NCBI RefSeq assembly: GCF_037126465.1
Contig: NC_088201.1
Location: 233,563,406-233,627,405 of the forward strand
Direction: 5' to 3'
DNA from: Ornithodoros turicata
Taxonomy: Eukaryota > Arthropoda > Arachnida > Ixodida > Argasidae
DNA: 64,000 nt
Shown here piece after piece: positions 34,100 through 43,894 of this stretch; within the stretch, counting starts at the first letter, position 1; every line of letters starts with the position of its first letter. The position numbers and the translations under genes are program-made. The notes beneath the pieces were generated by a model. It did not search any database. It saw only the letters and a list, made by a program, of their open reading frames with translations, and was not told the DNA's origin.

Positions 34100-34614
34100 A
34101 TCTTAGCCACCAGCTCGCTTGCTTTTTAACCATTTTATGTGTACCATTTTGTTAGTCGTGAAATGTGCTTTCCCGTGATGTGGGTGCAACGGGATGTGTA
34201 CAACGAGTCATACACTGCAACCGATCAAATATGGGAAAAATAAGAAAGTAGGTAACACATTCGACCCCATTTCTGTAAAGCCGCATCATTTATCGCCTCG
34301 CTGTTGTTTTCACGGTTGTCTAAACGCTTGCAGTTGCAAAATGTACGTCAATAACGAAGACTGCTTTATTTTACCGGGCCAACCCCGATAAACTGCTGAG
34401 GTTTTGACTTTGTATTCAACGTCTTTCATAGGAAACACAAAGGAAAACATTCCCCATGACATTGCGGTGAATGAGGCAGTTAAGAAATAAAGGACGAACG
34501 CAACAGATGCCCGACAACGTCCAATTGTCATGGACAGTCCGACGGTGTGAGGTCGCATCCAACTATCGTTGTCTTTTCTTAAACTCTCACCATTCAATAT
34601 TGCGTATGTAAGTA
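34100..34614. other. Unassigned interval
   Basis: No gene or delimited repeat recognised. Confidence 0.35.
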
Positions 34615-34616
34615 TA

Positions 34617-35618
34617 CAGTCAACTCTCGATTTATGAACACCCTCGGTTCCCCGAAAAATCGTTCGTAAATCGAGGGATTCATAAATCGAAAATTTCGTT
34701 AACTGAGTACAGCTCCGGTCAACCTTAATAATAACACAGGAAAAAATTTGGTCTCATTTCCGAGCGCGATAATAGCCACCCTTGGGGCACTGGGGGAATG
34801 TTAAATGAACAAAATCTTTGCGTTAAACTAACATAATAATTTTGTTCAATTAAGATTTCCTGATAGCCCCAAGGTTTGCTGTAATCGCGCTCGGGAACGA
34901 GGCCACATTTTTTCCAGTGTTATTATTAAGGTTGATCGGAGCTGTACTATCGAGCAAATGGAACAGTATTTCCGAGTTGGGATTGCGTTTATAATGCCAT
35001 ATATTGTGTAATTTTGCTTTTGACCATGCCTTCTGCTGTATCAACCTCACAAAGAACGGACGTTAGTGCATTCACACTCTGTTTATTATGGAATACTAAA
35101 TTGTTTAATTTTGCTTTGTACCATGCCTTCCGCTGTGTCAATCTGGGAAAGAAGAGATGTCACCACATTCGCACTGGACTGCTCTCGGATTTCCTCCGGG
35201 ATTTTTAACCTCCGTTTATTAATCTCCGGGTGACAGCGACCACCTTATTCATCAACTGAGGTCAGGAACACTCGCACATTGTGCGACCCCGCAAAAACCC
35301 GTTTGTTGTTCGGATTTCGAGGGGTTAAGAACCGAGGGTGCAATACCTGGAAAACGTTTTGTCCGTTCAGGCGTCATTCATAAGACCACGGAATAATCCC
35401 TTTGAAGGTTTCTGTTGACCTCGGAACGATCCGTTTATAAATTGAAGGCAAAAACGCTGGGCAACTTCTAGTTGGTTCCCAGAAATTCCGTTCATTACTC
35501 GAATATCGAGGTTCATAAAACGAGGGAAAAATGAATGGAAAAAGTTTGGTTCCCCGTACTCGTGTTCATAAAACGAGGGAATTCATAAATCGAAGGTTCA
35601 TAAATCGAGGGCTGACTG
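34617..35618. mobile_element. pogo/Tigger-like MITE with internal palindrome
   Basis: Ends CAGTCAACTCTCGATTTATG and inverse ATCGAGGGCTGACTG, flanked by TA. A large inner inverted repeat (about 34700-34950, including ACCTTAATAATAACAC) suggests a fold-back inserted within it. About 1.0 kb, non-coding. Confidence 0.75.
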
Positions 35619-35651
35619 TATTCAGGTTTTTCACTCCATATTTTGAATACG

Positions 35652-36067
35652 CTTAGTGCGTAGTTGCATGCGTATTTCAGAGGTCTTTAATGCGCATTTA
35701 TCGGCCTCTGCCACATACGGTCAGGGCTGTCCCGCCACGTATAAGGCCACGAATATATCGAGTATTATTGTCGACGAACGCTATGCGAAACTAAGGCAGC
35801 TCGCCGTGTTAAACAGGATACACAGAACGTGGCCAGACATCCGGAGTTTTTGATAATCGAACGCGTTTGAACGTTGCTCGTTATTTCAAGGAAGTGGCCT
35901 CATATTTTACAACTGCTCGTTCTGATCATGTGTATCGAAACAGCCGGAAAGTTGTAATCTGCGTTATGGACGGCTATTGTACATCCTGCTTCTGAGACCG
36001 TAGAAGGGAAATGGTACCCAAATAGAAGGTTGCTATGCAGGGCCGCAATAAGCAGGGCGGTATGTTA
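35652..36067 (+). repeat. Dispersed repeat, 5' part of paralogous segment B
   Basis: Collinear with 690-1056; it lacks the hAT-like insertion found in segment A at 1065-1897. Confidence 0.8.
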
Positions 36068-36982
36068 TACCCCTGTCAGACGTACTAATTTAGTGTCATT
36101 TTCAGCGAGTAGGTACACTTGCAGTAAGTGTCATTCTTCCGGAGTCACACGGCATCTTTTAGTGACACTAAATGCAAAGTACACTTACGATGAAGTGAGT
36201 TCGCCAAACTCACTTCACTTTGCCTGCGACAATCAAATACGTAGCCTCCACGGCAGGGATTGCGTAACAAAAAGCTTATTTTTGGAAAAGGAAAGAAACA
36301 ACCCAATCGGAATTTATTTTTGGACAAATTTGTTAAGACAGCGCTGATTTGTATAAGAAAGACGTAAGGATTTTTGGCGTGATTTAAAGGTACTCTCGTT
36401 CACAGACTGCCCAGTAGAGTTCGTAATCCACTTCGCGGCAGCCATATTTGTTAACATTGCACGGTGGTTAAGTGTTACCGGCGATATCGCGAAATGCTCG
36501 CAGTGAAGCACTGAATAATGGAAGACAAAAAAGGCAGGCCATCGTGGTCTGAGATAGAAACCTATGCTATCAGAACATGGGAGGACCAAGCGAAACGCGA
36601 AAGTGTATGCTGACATCGCGGGCCAGTTGCACGCGCAAGACATAGTAAACACCACCAAAGAGGTGAAGAAGAAGATTGAAAAATTTGTCAAATAAATATA
36701 CTTGGGTTGGTTCGCAACAATTATATTTATGACGTTCAATCGACTTCAACTGCGAAGAAAATCTTTATGAAATGTTTCTGGACGTAAGAAAAATGATTTT
36801 ACCAAGAAAGCATGGCGCACTCCCCGATGTTAGGTGGGAGTTCAAGCTCGCCCATCGTCATCACCATGACTGCTTAGTGACACTTACTTATGCCGTGTAG
36901 CAGGAGCCTAGTGAAAGTGACATTACAGGACGGAGTGCACTTCAAATAAGTGACGTCTAAATTAGTACGTCTGACAGGGGTG
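36068..36982 (+). mobile_element. Degenerate Harbinger element with Myb-like gene remnant
   Basis: Ends TACCCCTGTCAGACGTACTA and inverse, with about 30 bp of terminal inverted repeat. Flanking triplets are TTA and TAA, of the TWA type. The empty site is preserved in paralogous segment A near 1938. It encloses a Myb/SANT-like remnant. Confidence 0.7.
36518..36695 (+). pseudogene. Myb/SANT-like protein remnant of a Harbinger element
   Basis: From ATG 36518 one frame gives PSWSEIETYAIRTWED; after a frameshift near 36590 a second frame gives RNAKVYADIAGQLHAQ and KEVKKKIEKFVK before TAA 36693-36695. W-S-E-E-T...W.D followed by RN.K.Y..IA..L and a V..KI..F helix is the Myb/SANT-like fold used by the second protein of PIF/Harbinger transposons to bind DNA and escort the nuclease. 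The transposase is absent and the frame is broken. Confidence 0.65.
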
Positions 36983-37127
36983 TAACAATCAGTAAGAGAA
37001 AAATGAACACCGTGTCCGAGAGCAACGGGTGCGGCCGCCAAGACCACAAGAATATCAGGCCTCGCATGCGAGAAGCAGCGTTGTATCCGATACAAAAGAA
37101 TGGTATTGAGTTACTGATGCTCATTAC
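36983..37127 (+). repeat. Dispersed repeat, 3' part of paralogous segment B
   Basis: Matches 1943-2095, resuming immediately after the Harbinger insertion. Confidence 0.75.
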
Positions 37128-37177
37128 TCGATAAAAAGTAGCGAAATACTGATACTTCCGAGTAAGCTAACGATGTA

Positions 37178-37709
37178 CACTCTAAGAAAAAAATGAGTAA
37201 AATCGGGAGTAATTGCAGCTTCTACTCCCCTAGTCTGCAATTACTCCCCATTTTAGTCCCCTAACCCAACATTTAGTCCCGACATTTACTCCCCAGGACT
37301 GAAAATTGTCACTAAACTTCGCGAATGGTCTCCTGAATGCAAAAGTCTACGTAAATATGTGCGCTTGGTCAATTTGAACGACATATGGCTGTATAACTCA
37401 CACAACGTAGCAATTTTCCAGCCACACAGAGTAAGAAACAGTTAGCGCATCTTTCTTCGCACATTGTGCCCTAGTATGGGGCAAGATTTTATATCACTCG
37501 ATATATCACTGTTGACGGTTTGCTTCAAAGTATCTTCATGCATGCGCACCAATTATGTACCTGGGACTCTTACAACAGCGCGTGAAATGCGGTCTTCACT
37601 CTGTGACATTCATTTACTCCCGTGCATTTACTCCCGAAAGGGACTATTTTTTGTGGCAATGCAATTACTCCCCCAAAGGAGTTAAAGTACTCCTTTTTTT
37701 CTTAGAGTG
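37178..37709. mobile_element. MITE, CACTCTAAGAA family, copy 2 (uninterrupted)
   Basis: 532 bp with ends CACTCTAAGAAAAAAAT and inverse, TA on both sides. It is the reference copy for 180-669 and 7688-8621. The ORF inside recurs in all copies but has no recognisable domain. Confidence 0.85.
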
Positions 37710-37711
37710 TA

Positions 37712-38908
37712 CTGCTACGGTTATACAGCGCGTTTGCTCTAACGTGTCCAGAAATTTTGTTTAAAGCGAAACGATAAAGATAAAAGAGATACGAGCGCAA
37801 CTTTTCAGCTACTTGAATAATCAACGTGTGCTACTAGCGGAGCAGTACCTCTTTCTTACTCAAGTAGAAGAACAGTACCACGTGCTTTTCTTCTGTCGCT
37901 CGCTTTAAATATAGGCTCTGGACAAGCAAACACCCTGTATAAATAGATATATGAAAAAAAAAAGTAAGCGCTGTACTGTAACCGACACTTTCGCTGAAAA
38001 TACAAGCAAGTTGCATGACATGTACAACATGTAATTCTGGCCTACCTCAACGTTCCTTGGAGAACAGAGAGTTAGGAGAAAGCAGTCCTACAACCCCTGC
38101 TGGAAATGGTCCATTTCAAAATAGACCAGAAATCTCGTTCGGTTTAAGTGGATATCACATTCTAAGTTATCATGGAAAGTGACGAAAATGTATCATTCCG
38201 AGTCGACAATTTGGGACAAATACTGTATAGAAAACGACAAGAATTAAGTGGGTTTCAATGAGAAATCATTGCAAATGTCAATGCGATCGCGCCTCTTTGA
38301 GGCCAGCCTAGTTTCCCATTAGCCAAATGTACAGCAGTAAGGATTTTCCCATTGAAATTATCGTTGCCGATGCACTTTTTGAATGTGCAATGACTATTCT
38401 GTTGCATCAGAGAGCATGTTTTCGCTGTACAAATGAATTACAGAAGATACCGTTCCTGAGTGAAGATTTATTCTTCCACATGAAACAATAGATGTGAAAA
38501 TATTGCAAGTGGCAGATACAAAGGCGAAAGTGATGTTTGTGATGTTTTCTATGAAAGCGAATATTCACCAAGCGGTTGAAACTCGCTTGCAAGACATAAT
38601 AAACACCAAGAATAGAAAAACCATAGAAACCTAAATGAGCACTTACATGTTTTGAAAGTATTCTGTCCATCATCAACAGGCGCAACATAAATGCACAACG
38701 AGTAAGTCCATATAGAGATCCCCATATCCATCCCCATGTCCCCCATGTCCCCCATGTATACCCATGTCCAAACAGTGCCGACGAAAAAAAGAAAGCTGGA
38801 CGGCATAAGTAATGCTCTTCTGTGTTTCGTAGGAGACTTCTAATGCCTCGTCCAGCTTGCCTTTCTTGCAGAATTGTACAGCGGAGCCAAATTGCTGCGG
38901 GTGTATGT
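37712..38908. other. Unassigned DNA upstream of the tRNA cluster
   Basis: About 1.2 kb without a recognised gene. A small CCCATGT-type minisatellite lies at 38717-38767. This is the 5' border of the cluster. Confidence 0.4.
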
Positions 38909-39038
38909 GGCCTGCTAGTAGTAGTAAGCTCAGAGTAGTAAGCTCAGAAAAATAAAGCTGGAAAAGGAAAAAATCTCAGTTGGTTAGATTGCCGTGCTAA
39001 TAACGCGGAGGCCACAGGTTCGATCCCTGTGCAGGCCA
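38909..39038 (+). pseudogene. tRNA-Ile interrupted by 56 bp
   Basis: First unit of the cluster: GGCCTGCTAG, a 56-bp insert (38919-38974), then CTCAGTTGG to the 3' end. The insert ends AATAAAGCTGGAAAAGG plus A-run, close to the tail of the LINE at 46609-48520, so it is probably a tiny or eroded LINE insertion. The A box is split. Confidence 0.75.
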
Positions 39039-39136
39039 GCTGAGTCTCTTCATTTTTCTTTGAAAGGTTTCTCATAATTTGCGTCATTCTACGCGCGCCT
39101 CCCCCTCAGGACACGTACATCTTCACGGGGGTTTGT

Positions 39137-39210
39137 GGCCTGCTAGCTCAGTTGGTTAGAGCGCCGTGCTAATAACGCGGAGGCCACAGGTTCGATCCCT
39201 GTGCAGGCCA
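39137..39210 (+). tRNA. tRNA-Ile(AAT)
   Basis: Consensus sequence; T5 terminator at 39225-39229. Confidence 0.92.
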
Positions 39211-39308
39211 GCTGAGTCGCTTCATTTTTCGTTGAAAGGTTTCTCATAATTTGCGTCATTCTACGCGCGCCTCCCCCTCAGGACACCTACATCTCCACGG
39301 GGGTTTGT

Positions 39309-39382
39309 GGCCTGCTAGCTCAGTTGGTTAGAGCGCCGTGCTAATAACGCGGAGGCCACAGGTTCGATCCCTGTGCAGGCCA
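39309..39382 (+). tRNA. tRNA-Ile(AAT)
   Basis: Consensus sequence. Confidence 0.92.
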
Positions 39383-39480
39383 GGTGAGTCGCTTCATTTT
39401 TCGTTGAAAGGTTTCTCATAATTTGCGTCATTCTACGCGCGCCTCCCCCTCAGGACACGTACATCTTCACGGGGGTTTGT

Positions 39481-39554
39481 GGCCTGCTAGCTCTGTTGGT
39501 TAGAGCGCCGTGCTAATAACGCGGAGGCCACAGGTTCGATCCCTGTGCAGGCCA
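39481..39554 (+). tRNA. tRNA-Ile(AAT)
   Basis: A to T in the D loop/A box (GCTCTGTTGG). Confidence 0.82.
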
Positions 39555-39652
39555 GCTGAGTCGCTTCATTTTTCGTTGAAAGGTTTCTCATAATTTGCGT
39601 CATTCTACGCGCGCCTTCCCCTCAGGACACGTACATCTTCACGGGGGATTGT

Positions 39653-39726
39653 GGCCTGCTACCTCAGTTGGTTAGAGCGCCGTGCTAATAACGCGGAGGC
39701 CACAGGTTCGATCCCTGTACAGGCTA
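39653..39726 (+). tRNA. tRNA-Ile(AAT), variant B
   Basis: TACCTCAG breaks the first D-stem pair; 3' end ACAGGCTA leaves one mismatch and one G-U pair in the acceptor stem. Confidence 0.72.
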
Positions 39727-39824
39727 GCTGAGTCGCTTCATTTTTCGTTGAAAGGTTTCTCATAATTTGCGTCATTCTACGCGCGCCTCCCCCTCAGGAC
39801 ACGTACATCTTCATTTGGGTTTGT

Positions 39825-39898
39825 GGCCTGCTAGCTCAGTTGGTTAGAGCGCCGTGCTAATAACGCGGAGGCCACAGGTTCGATCCCTGTGCAGGCCA
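39825..39898 (+). tRNA. tRNA-Ile(AAT)
   Basis: Consensus; unusual upstream spacer CTTCATTTGGG. Confidence 0.92.
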
Positions 39899-39996
39899 GC
39901 TGAGTCGCTTCATTTTTCGTTGAAAGGTTTCTCATAATTTGCGTCATTCTACGCGCGCCTCCCCCTCAGGACACCTACATCTTCACGGGGGTTTGT

Positions 39997-40070
39997 GGCC
40001 TGCTAGCTCAGTTGGTTAGAGCGCCGTGCTAATAACGCGGAGGCCACAGGTTCGATCCCTGTGCAGGCCA
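39997..40070 (+). tRNA. tRNA-Ile(AAT)
   Basis: Consensus; following spacer is one T shorter. Confidence 0.92.
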
Positions 40071-40167
40071 GCTGAGTCGCTTCATTTTCGTTGAAAGGTT
40101 TCTCATAATTTGCGTCATTCTACGCGCGCCTCCCCCTCAGGACACGTACATCTTCACGGGGGTTTGT

Positions 40168-40241
40168 GGCCTGCTAGCTCAGTTGGTTAGAGCGCCGTGC
40201 TAATAAAGCGGAGGCCACAGGTTCGATCCCTGTGCAGGCCA
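40168..40241 (+). tRNA. tRNA-Ile(AAT)
   Basis: C to A after the anticodon loop (CTAATAAAGCGG) mismatches the top anticodon pair. Confidence 0.8.
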
Positions 40242-40339
40242 GCTGAGTCGCTTCATTTTTCTTTGAAAGGTTTCTCATGATTTGCGTCATTTTACGCGCG
40301 CCTTCCCCTCAGGACACGTACATCTTCACGGGGGATTGT

Positions 40340-40413
40340 GGCCTGCTACCTCAGTTGGTTAGAGCGCCGTGCTAATAACGCGGAGGCCACAGGTTCGATC
40401 CCTGTACAGGCTA
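40340..40413 (+). tRNA. tRNA-Ile(AAT), variant B
   Basis: Same haplotype as 39653-39726. Confidence 0.72.
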
Positions 40414-40511
40414 GCTGAGTCGCTTCATTTTTCGTTGAAAGGTTTCTCATAATTTGCGTCATTCTACGCGCGCCTTCCCCTCAGGACACGTACATCTTCA
40501 CGGGGGATTGT

Positions 40512-40585
40512 GGCCTGCTACCTCAGTTGGTTAGAGCGCCGTGCTAATAACGCGGAGGCCACAGGTTCGATCCCTGTACAGGCTA
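40512..40585 (+). tRNA. tRNA-Ile(AAT), variant B
   Basis: Adjacent second variant-B copy. Confidence 0.72.
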
Positions 40586-40683
40586 GCTGAGTCGCTTCAT
40601 TTTTCGTTGAAAGGTTTCTCATAATTTGCGTCATTCTACGCGCGACTCCCCCTCAGGACACCTACATCTTCACGGGGGTTTGT

Positions 40684-40757
40684 GGCCTGCTAGCTCAGTT
40701 GGTTAGAGCGCCGTGCTAATAACGCGGAGGCCACAGGTTCGATCCCTGTGCAGGCCA
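40684..40757 (+). tRNA. tRNA-Ile(AAT)
   Basis: Consensus sequence. Confidence 0.92.
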
Positions 40758-40855
40758 GCTGAGTCGCTTCATTTTTCGTTGAAAGGTTTCTCATAATTTG
40801 CGTCATTCTACGCGCGCCTTCCCCTCAGGACACGTACATCTTCACGGGGGATTGT

Positions 40856-40929
40856 GGCCTGCTACCTCAGTTGGTTAGAGCGCCGTGCTAATAACGCGGA
40901 GGCCACAGGTTCGATCCCTGTACAGGCTA
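40856..40929 (+). tRNA. tRNA-Ile(AAT), variant B
   Basis: Variant-B haplotype. Confidence 0.72.
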
Positions 40930-41027
40930 GCTGAGTCGCTTCATTTTTCGTTGAAAGGTTTCTCATAATTTGCGTCATTCTACGCGCGCCTCCCCCTCAG
41001 GACACGTACATCTTCACGGGGGTTTGT

Positions 41028-41101
41028 GGCCTGCTAGCTCAGTTGGTTAGAGCGCCGTGCTAATAACGCAGAGGCCACAGGTTCGATCCCTGTGCAGGCC
41101 A
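41028..41101 (+). tRNA. tRNA-Ile(AAT)
   Basis: G to A in the 3' anticodon stem (CGCAG). Confidence 0.8.
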
Positions 41102-41199
41102 GCTGAGTCGCTTCATTTTTCGTTGAAAGGTTTCTCATAATTTGCGTCATTCTACGCGCGCCTCCCCCTCAGGACACCTACATCTTCACGGGGGTTTGT

Positions 41200-41273
41200 G
41201 GCCTGCTAGCTCAGTTGGTTAGAGCGCCGTGCTAATAACGCGGAGGCCACAGGTTCGATCCCTGTGCAGGCCA
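41200..41273 (+). tRNA. tRNA-Ile(AAT)
   Basis: Consensus sequence. Confidence 0.92.
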
Positions 41274-41371
41274 GCTGAGTCGCTTCATTTTTCGTTGAAA
41301 GGTTTCTCATAATTTGCGTCATTCTACGCGCGCCTCCCCCTCAGGACACGTACATCTTCACGGGGGTTTGT

Positions 41372-41445
41372 GGCCTGCTAGCTCAGTTGGTTAGAGCGCC
41401 GTGCTAATAAAGCGGAGGCCACAGGTTCGATCCCTGTGCAGGCCA
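41372..41445 (+). tRNA. tRNA-Ile(AAT)
   Basis: Same C to A change as 40168-40241. Confidence 0.8.
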
Positions 41446-41543
41446 GCTGAGTCGCTTCATTTTTCTTTGAAAGGTTTCTCATGATTTGCGTCATTTTACG
41501 CGCACCTTCCCCTCAGGACACGTACATCTTCACGGGGGATTGT

Positions 41544-41617
41544 GGCCTGCTACCTCAGTTGGTTAGAGCGCCGTGCTAATAACGCGGAGGCCACAGGTTC
41601 GATCCCTGTACAGGCTA
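41544..41617 (+). tRNA. tRNA-Ile(AAT), variant B
   Basis: Last full copy before the first LINE. Confidence 0.72.
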
Positions 41618-41715
41618 GCTGAGTCGCTTCATTTTTCGTTGAAAGGTTTCTCATAATTTGCGTCATTCTACGCGCGACTCCCCCTCAGGACACCTACATC
41701 TTCACGGGGGTTTGT

Positions 41716-41732
41716 GGCCTGCTAGCTCAGTT
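41716..41732 (+). pseudogene. tRNA-Ile 5' stub upstream of LINE 1
   Basis: First 17 nt of the tRNA gene; bases 2-17 (41717-41732) are the target duplication repeated at 42509-42524. Confidence 0.9.
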
Positions 41733-42508
41733 TTCTCCAAGAACTTCTTCACAAGATTCTACACGGAGACGCTCCCGGTAAATAGCTGGCTGGTGTAAAA
41801 GCATTTTTCGCTACCTCGCGGAAGTCAATGCGGGCTATGCGACGCAGAAGAGACGCTGCAACACGTTTTCCTGGGTTGCAAGATTGCCTTCTTCTTCTGG
41901 GGAGATCTCGGAGAGGCACTAGGGAAGTCTATGAGGCCTGCCTGGCTGGAACTAAAAACGTTGAGGCCTGAGAGGGAAGACGAGTGAGAACGAATTATTC
42001 TGATATTAGGTCTACAAGCTATTTGGAGCACGAGGACTGCGCTTGAACATAAGCGCGAAAATATCATTGAGGCCTGGGACAGTTTCTTCATCAAGATCCG
42101 AAGGCTAGCGGAAATCCTGAAAGACCAACCGCAGAGGGCACCGGAAGGATGGGAACATATAGTTAAACAGATAGTGAAGTTCAACAAGCTGCGCATGGTC
42201 CGTGAAGAAAAGAGAAGGGCCAGGAAAAGAAAACAAACTTGCTACATATATGGGTCATGACGGCGAGCAAGCACACCCGACAGCGTACGAGGGAACAGAA
42301 GTACCCTTCGGCATTGCGTGCTCAAACCTAAAAGTGGCAGCTGTTTTTCTACCTCTGCTGAAAGACTGACAAGGGTGTATGCCTGTGAACAGCAAGCTGC
42401 ATTTCAGTGCCATGAAGGCATAAACGCCGAAAAGAAATTCGGTATTATGTACATATGTAAATATATGTAAATACACAAATAAAGAATTTTGAAAAAAAAA
42501 AAAAAAAA
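41733..42508 (+). mobile_element. LINE copy 1, strongly 5'-truncated, in a tRNA gene
   Basis: A 776-bp insertion with 16-bp target duplication GCCTGCTAGCTCAGTT. It ends with AATAAAG, a few bases and about 17 A joined to base 2 of the next tRNA gene. Sense orientation relative to the tRNAs. It contains only the C-terminal coding end of ORF2 and a 3' UTR. Its protein is clearly diverged from the other three copies, so it probably represents a separate lineage. Confidence 0.9.
41734..42260 (+). pseudogene. LINE ORF2 C-terminal remnant (copy 1)
   Basis: The frame starting at TTCTCCAAG reads FTRFYTETLPVNSWLV, a stop, then CGLCDAEETLQHVFLGC (C-x2-C-x7-H-x4-C) and FFFWGDL, a second stop, and a basic tail RRARKRKQTCYIYGS. 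It corresponds to the zinc-knuckle domain seen at 60525 and 48032. Two in-frame stops make it inactive. Confidence 0.8.
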
Positions 42509-42581
42509 GCCTGCTAGCTCAGTTGGTTAGAGTGCCGTGCTAATAACGCGAAGGCCACAGGTTCGATTCCTGTGCAGGCCA
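42508..42581 (+). tRNA. tRNA-Ile(AAT), regenerated 3' of LINE 1
   Basis: Base 1 is A from the LINE tail instead of G, so pair 1-72 is lost. Extra changes: GAGT in the D arm, CGCGAAGG and TTCGATTCC. Confidence 0.7.
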
Positions 42582-42679
42582 GCTGAGTCGCTTCATTTTT
42601 CGTTGAAAGGTTTCTCATAATTTGCGTCATTCTACGCGCGCCTCCCCCTCAGGACACCTACATCTTCACGGGTGTTTGT

Positions 42680-42753
42680 GACCTGCTAGCTCAGTTGGTT
42701 AGAGCGCCGTGCTGATAATGCGGAGGCCACAGGTTCGATCCCTGTGCAGGCCA
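42680..42753 (+). tRNA. tRNA-Ile with anticodon GAT
   Basis: Anticodon loop CTGATAA reads GAT rather than AAT, still isoleucine. Also G2 to A and C to T at the top of the anticodon stem. Confidence 0.7.
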
Positions 42754-42851
42754 GCTGAGTCGCTTCATTTTTCGTTGAAAGGTTTCTCATAATTTGCGTC
42801 ATTCTACGCGCGCCTCCCCCTCAGGACACCTACATCTTCACGGGGGTTTGT

Positions 42852-42925
42852 GGCCTGCTAGCTCAGTTGGTTAGAGCGCCGTGCTAATAACGCGGAGGCC
42901 ACAGGTTCGATCCCTGTGCAGGCCA
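42852..42925 (+). tRNA. tRNA-Ile(AAT)
   Basis: Consensus sequence. Confidence 0.92.
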
Positions 42926-43023
42926 GCTGAGTCGCTTCATTTTTCTTTCAAAGGTTTCTCATGATTTGCGTCATTTTACGCGCGCCTGCCCCTCAGGACA
43001 CCTACATCTTCAAGGGGGTTTAT

Positions 43024-43097
43024 GGCCTGCTAGCTCAGTTGGTTAGAGCGCCGTGCTAATAACGCGGAGGCCACAGGTTCGATCCCTGTGCAGGCCA
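43024..43097 (+). tRNA. tRNA-Ile(AAT)
   Basis: Consensus; upstream TTTATGG instead of TTTGTGG. Confidence 0.92.
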
Positions 43098-43195
43098 GCT
43101 GAGTCGCTTCATTTTTCTTTGAAAGGTTTCTCATGATTTGCGTCATTTTACGCGCGCCTGCCCCTCAGGACACCTACATCTTGACGGGGGTTTAT

Positions 43196-43269
43196 GGCCT
43201 GCTAGCTCAGTTGGTTAGAGCGCCGTGCTAATAACGCGGAGGCCACAGGTTCGATCCCTGTGCAGGCCA
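43196..43269 (+). tRNA. tRNA-Ile(AAT)
   Basis: Consensus sequence. Confidence 0.92.
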
Positions 43270-43367
43270 GCTGAGTCGCTTCATTTTTCTTTGAAAGGTT
43301 TCTCATGATTTGCGTCATTTTACGCGCGCCTGCCCCTCAGGACACCTACATCTTCAAGGGGGTTTAT

Positions 43368-43441
43368 GGCCTGCTAGCTCAGTTGGTTAGAGCGCCGTGC
43401 TAATAACGCGGAGGCCACAGGTTCGATCCCTGTGCAGGCCA
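43368..43441 (+). tRNA. tRNA-Ile(AAT)
   Basis: Consensus sequence. Confidence 0.92.
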
Positions 43442-43539
43442 GCTGAGTCGCTTCATTTTTCGTTGAAAGGTTTCTCATAATTTGCGTCATTCTACGCGCG
43501 CCTCCCCCTCAGGACACCTACATCTTCACGGGGGTTTGT

Positions 43540-43613
43540 GGCCTGCTAGCTCAGTTGGTTAGAGCGCCGTGCTAATAACGCGGAGGCCACAGGTTCGATC
43601 CCTGTGCAGGCCA
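43540..43613 (+). tRNA. tRNA-Ile(AAT)
   Basis: Consensus sequence. Confidence 0.92.
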
Positions 43614-43711
43614 GCTGAGTCGCTTCATTTTTCTTTCAAAGGTTTCTCATGATTTGCGTCATTTTACGCGCGCCTGCCCCTCAGGACACCTACATCTTCA
43701 AGGGGGTTTAT

Positions 43712-43785
43712 GGCCTGCTAGCTCAGTTGGTTAGAGCGCCGTGCTAATAACGCGGAGGCCACAGGTTCGATCCCTGTGCAGGCCA
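43712..43785 (+). tRNA. tRNA-Ile(AAT)
   Basis: Consensus sequence. Confidence 0.92.
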
Positions 43786-43883
43786 GCTGAGTCGCTTCAT
43801 TTTTCTTTGAAAGGTTTCTCATGATTTGCGTCATTTTACGCGCGCCTGCCCCTCAGGACACCTACATCTTGACGGGGGTTTGT

Positions 43884-43894
43884 GGCCTGCTAGC
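43884..43894 (+). pseudogene. tRNA-Ile 5' stub upstream of the 241-bp insertion
   Basis: First 11 nt of the tRNA gene; part of an 18-bp target duplication (43877-43894). Confidence 0.85.

Larger units (their letters stand above)
39137..41715 (+). repeat. tRNA sub-array 1 (15 copies)
   Basis: Spacers carry TTTTTCGTTGAAAGG and CTTCACGGGGG. Consensus copies alternate with a variant B (TACCTCAG in the D arm, TACAGGCTA at the 3' end). A run of consensus, C40A and variant B recurs about 1.2 kb apart (39997-40413 and 41200-41617), evidence of unequal exchange. Confidence 0.9.
42508..43883 (+). repeat. tRNA sub-array 2 (8 copies)
   Basis: Begins with the tRNA regenerated by LINE copy 1. From 42925 on, most spacers switch to TGATTTGCGTCATTTTACG with GCCTGCCCCTC and TTTATGG before the tRNA. 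Confidence 0.85.

Noticed and set aside
33721..34155. Arg/Asp/Glu-rich ORFs on both strands
   Set aside because: Low-complexity translation of a CGTCTC repeat inside a fold-back element.
41825..42196. 123-codon minus-strand ORF
   Set aside because: It is antisense to the recognisable LINE ORF2 remnant, which carries the zinc-knuckle motif.
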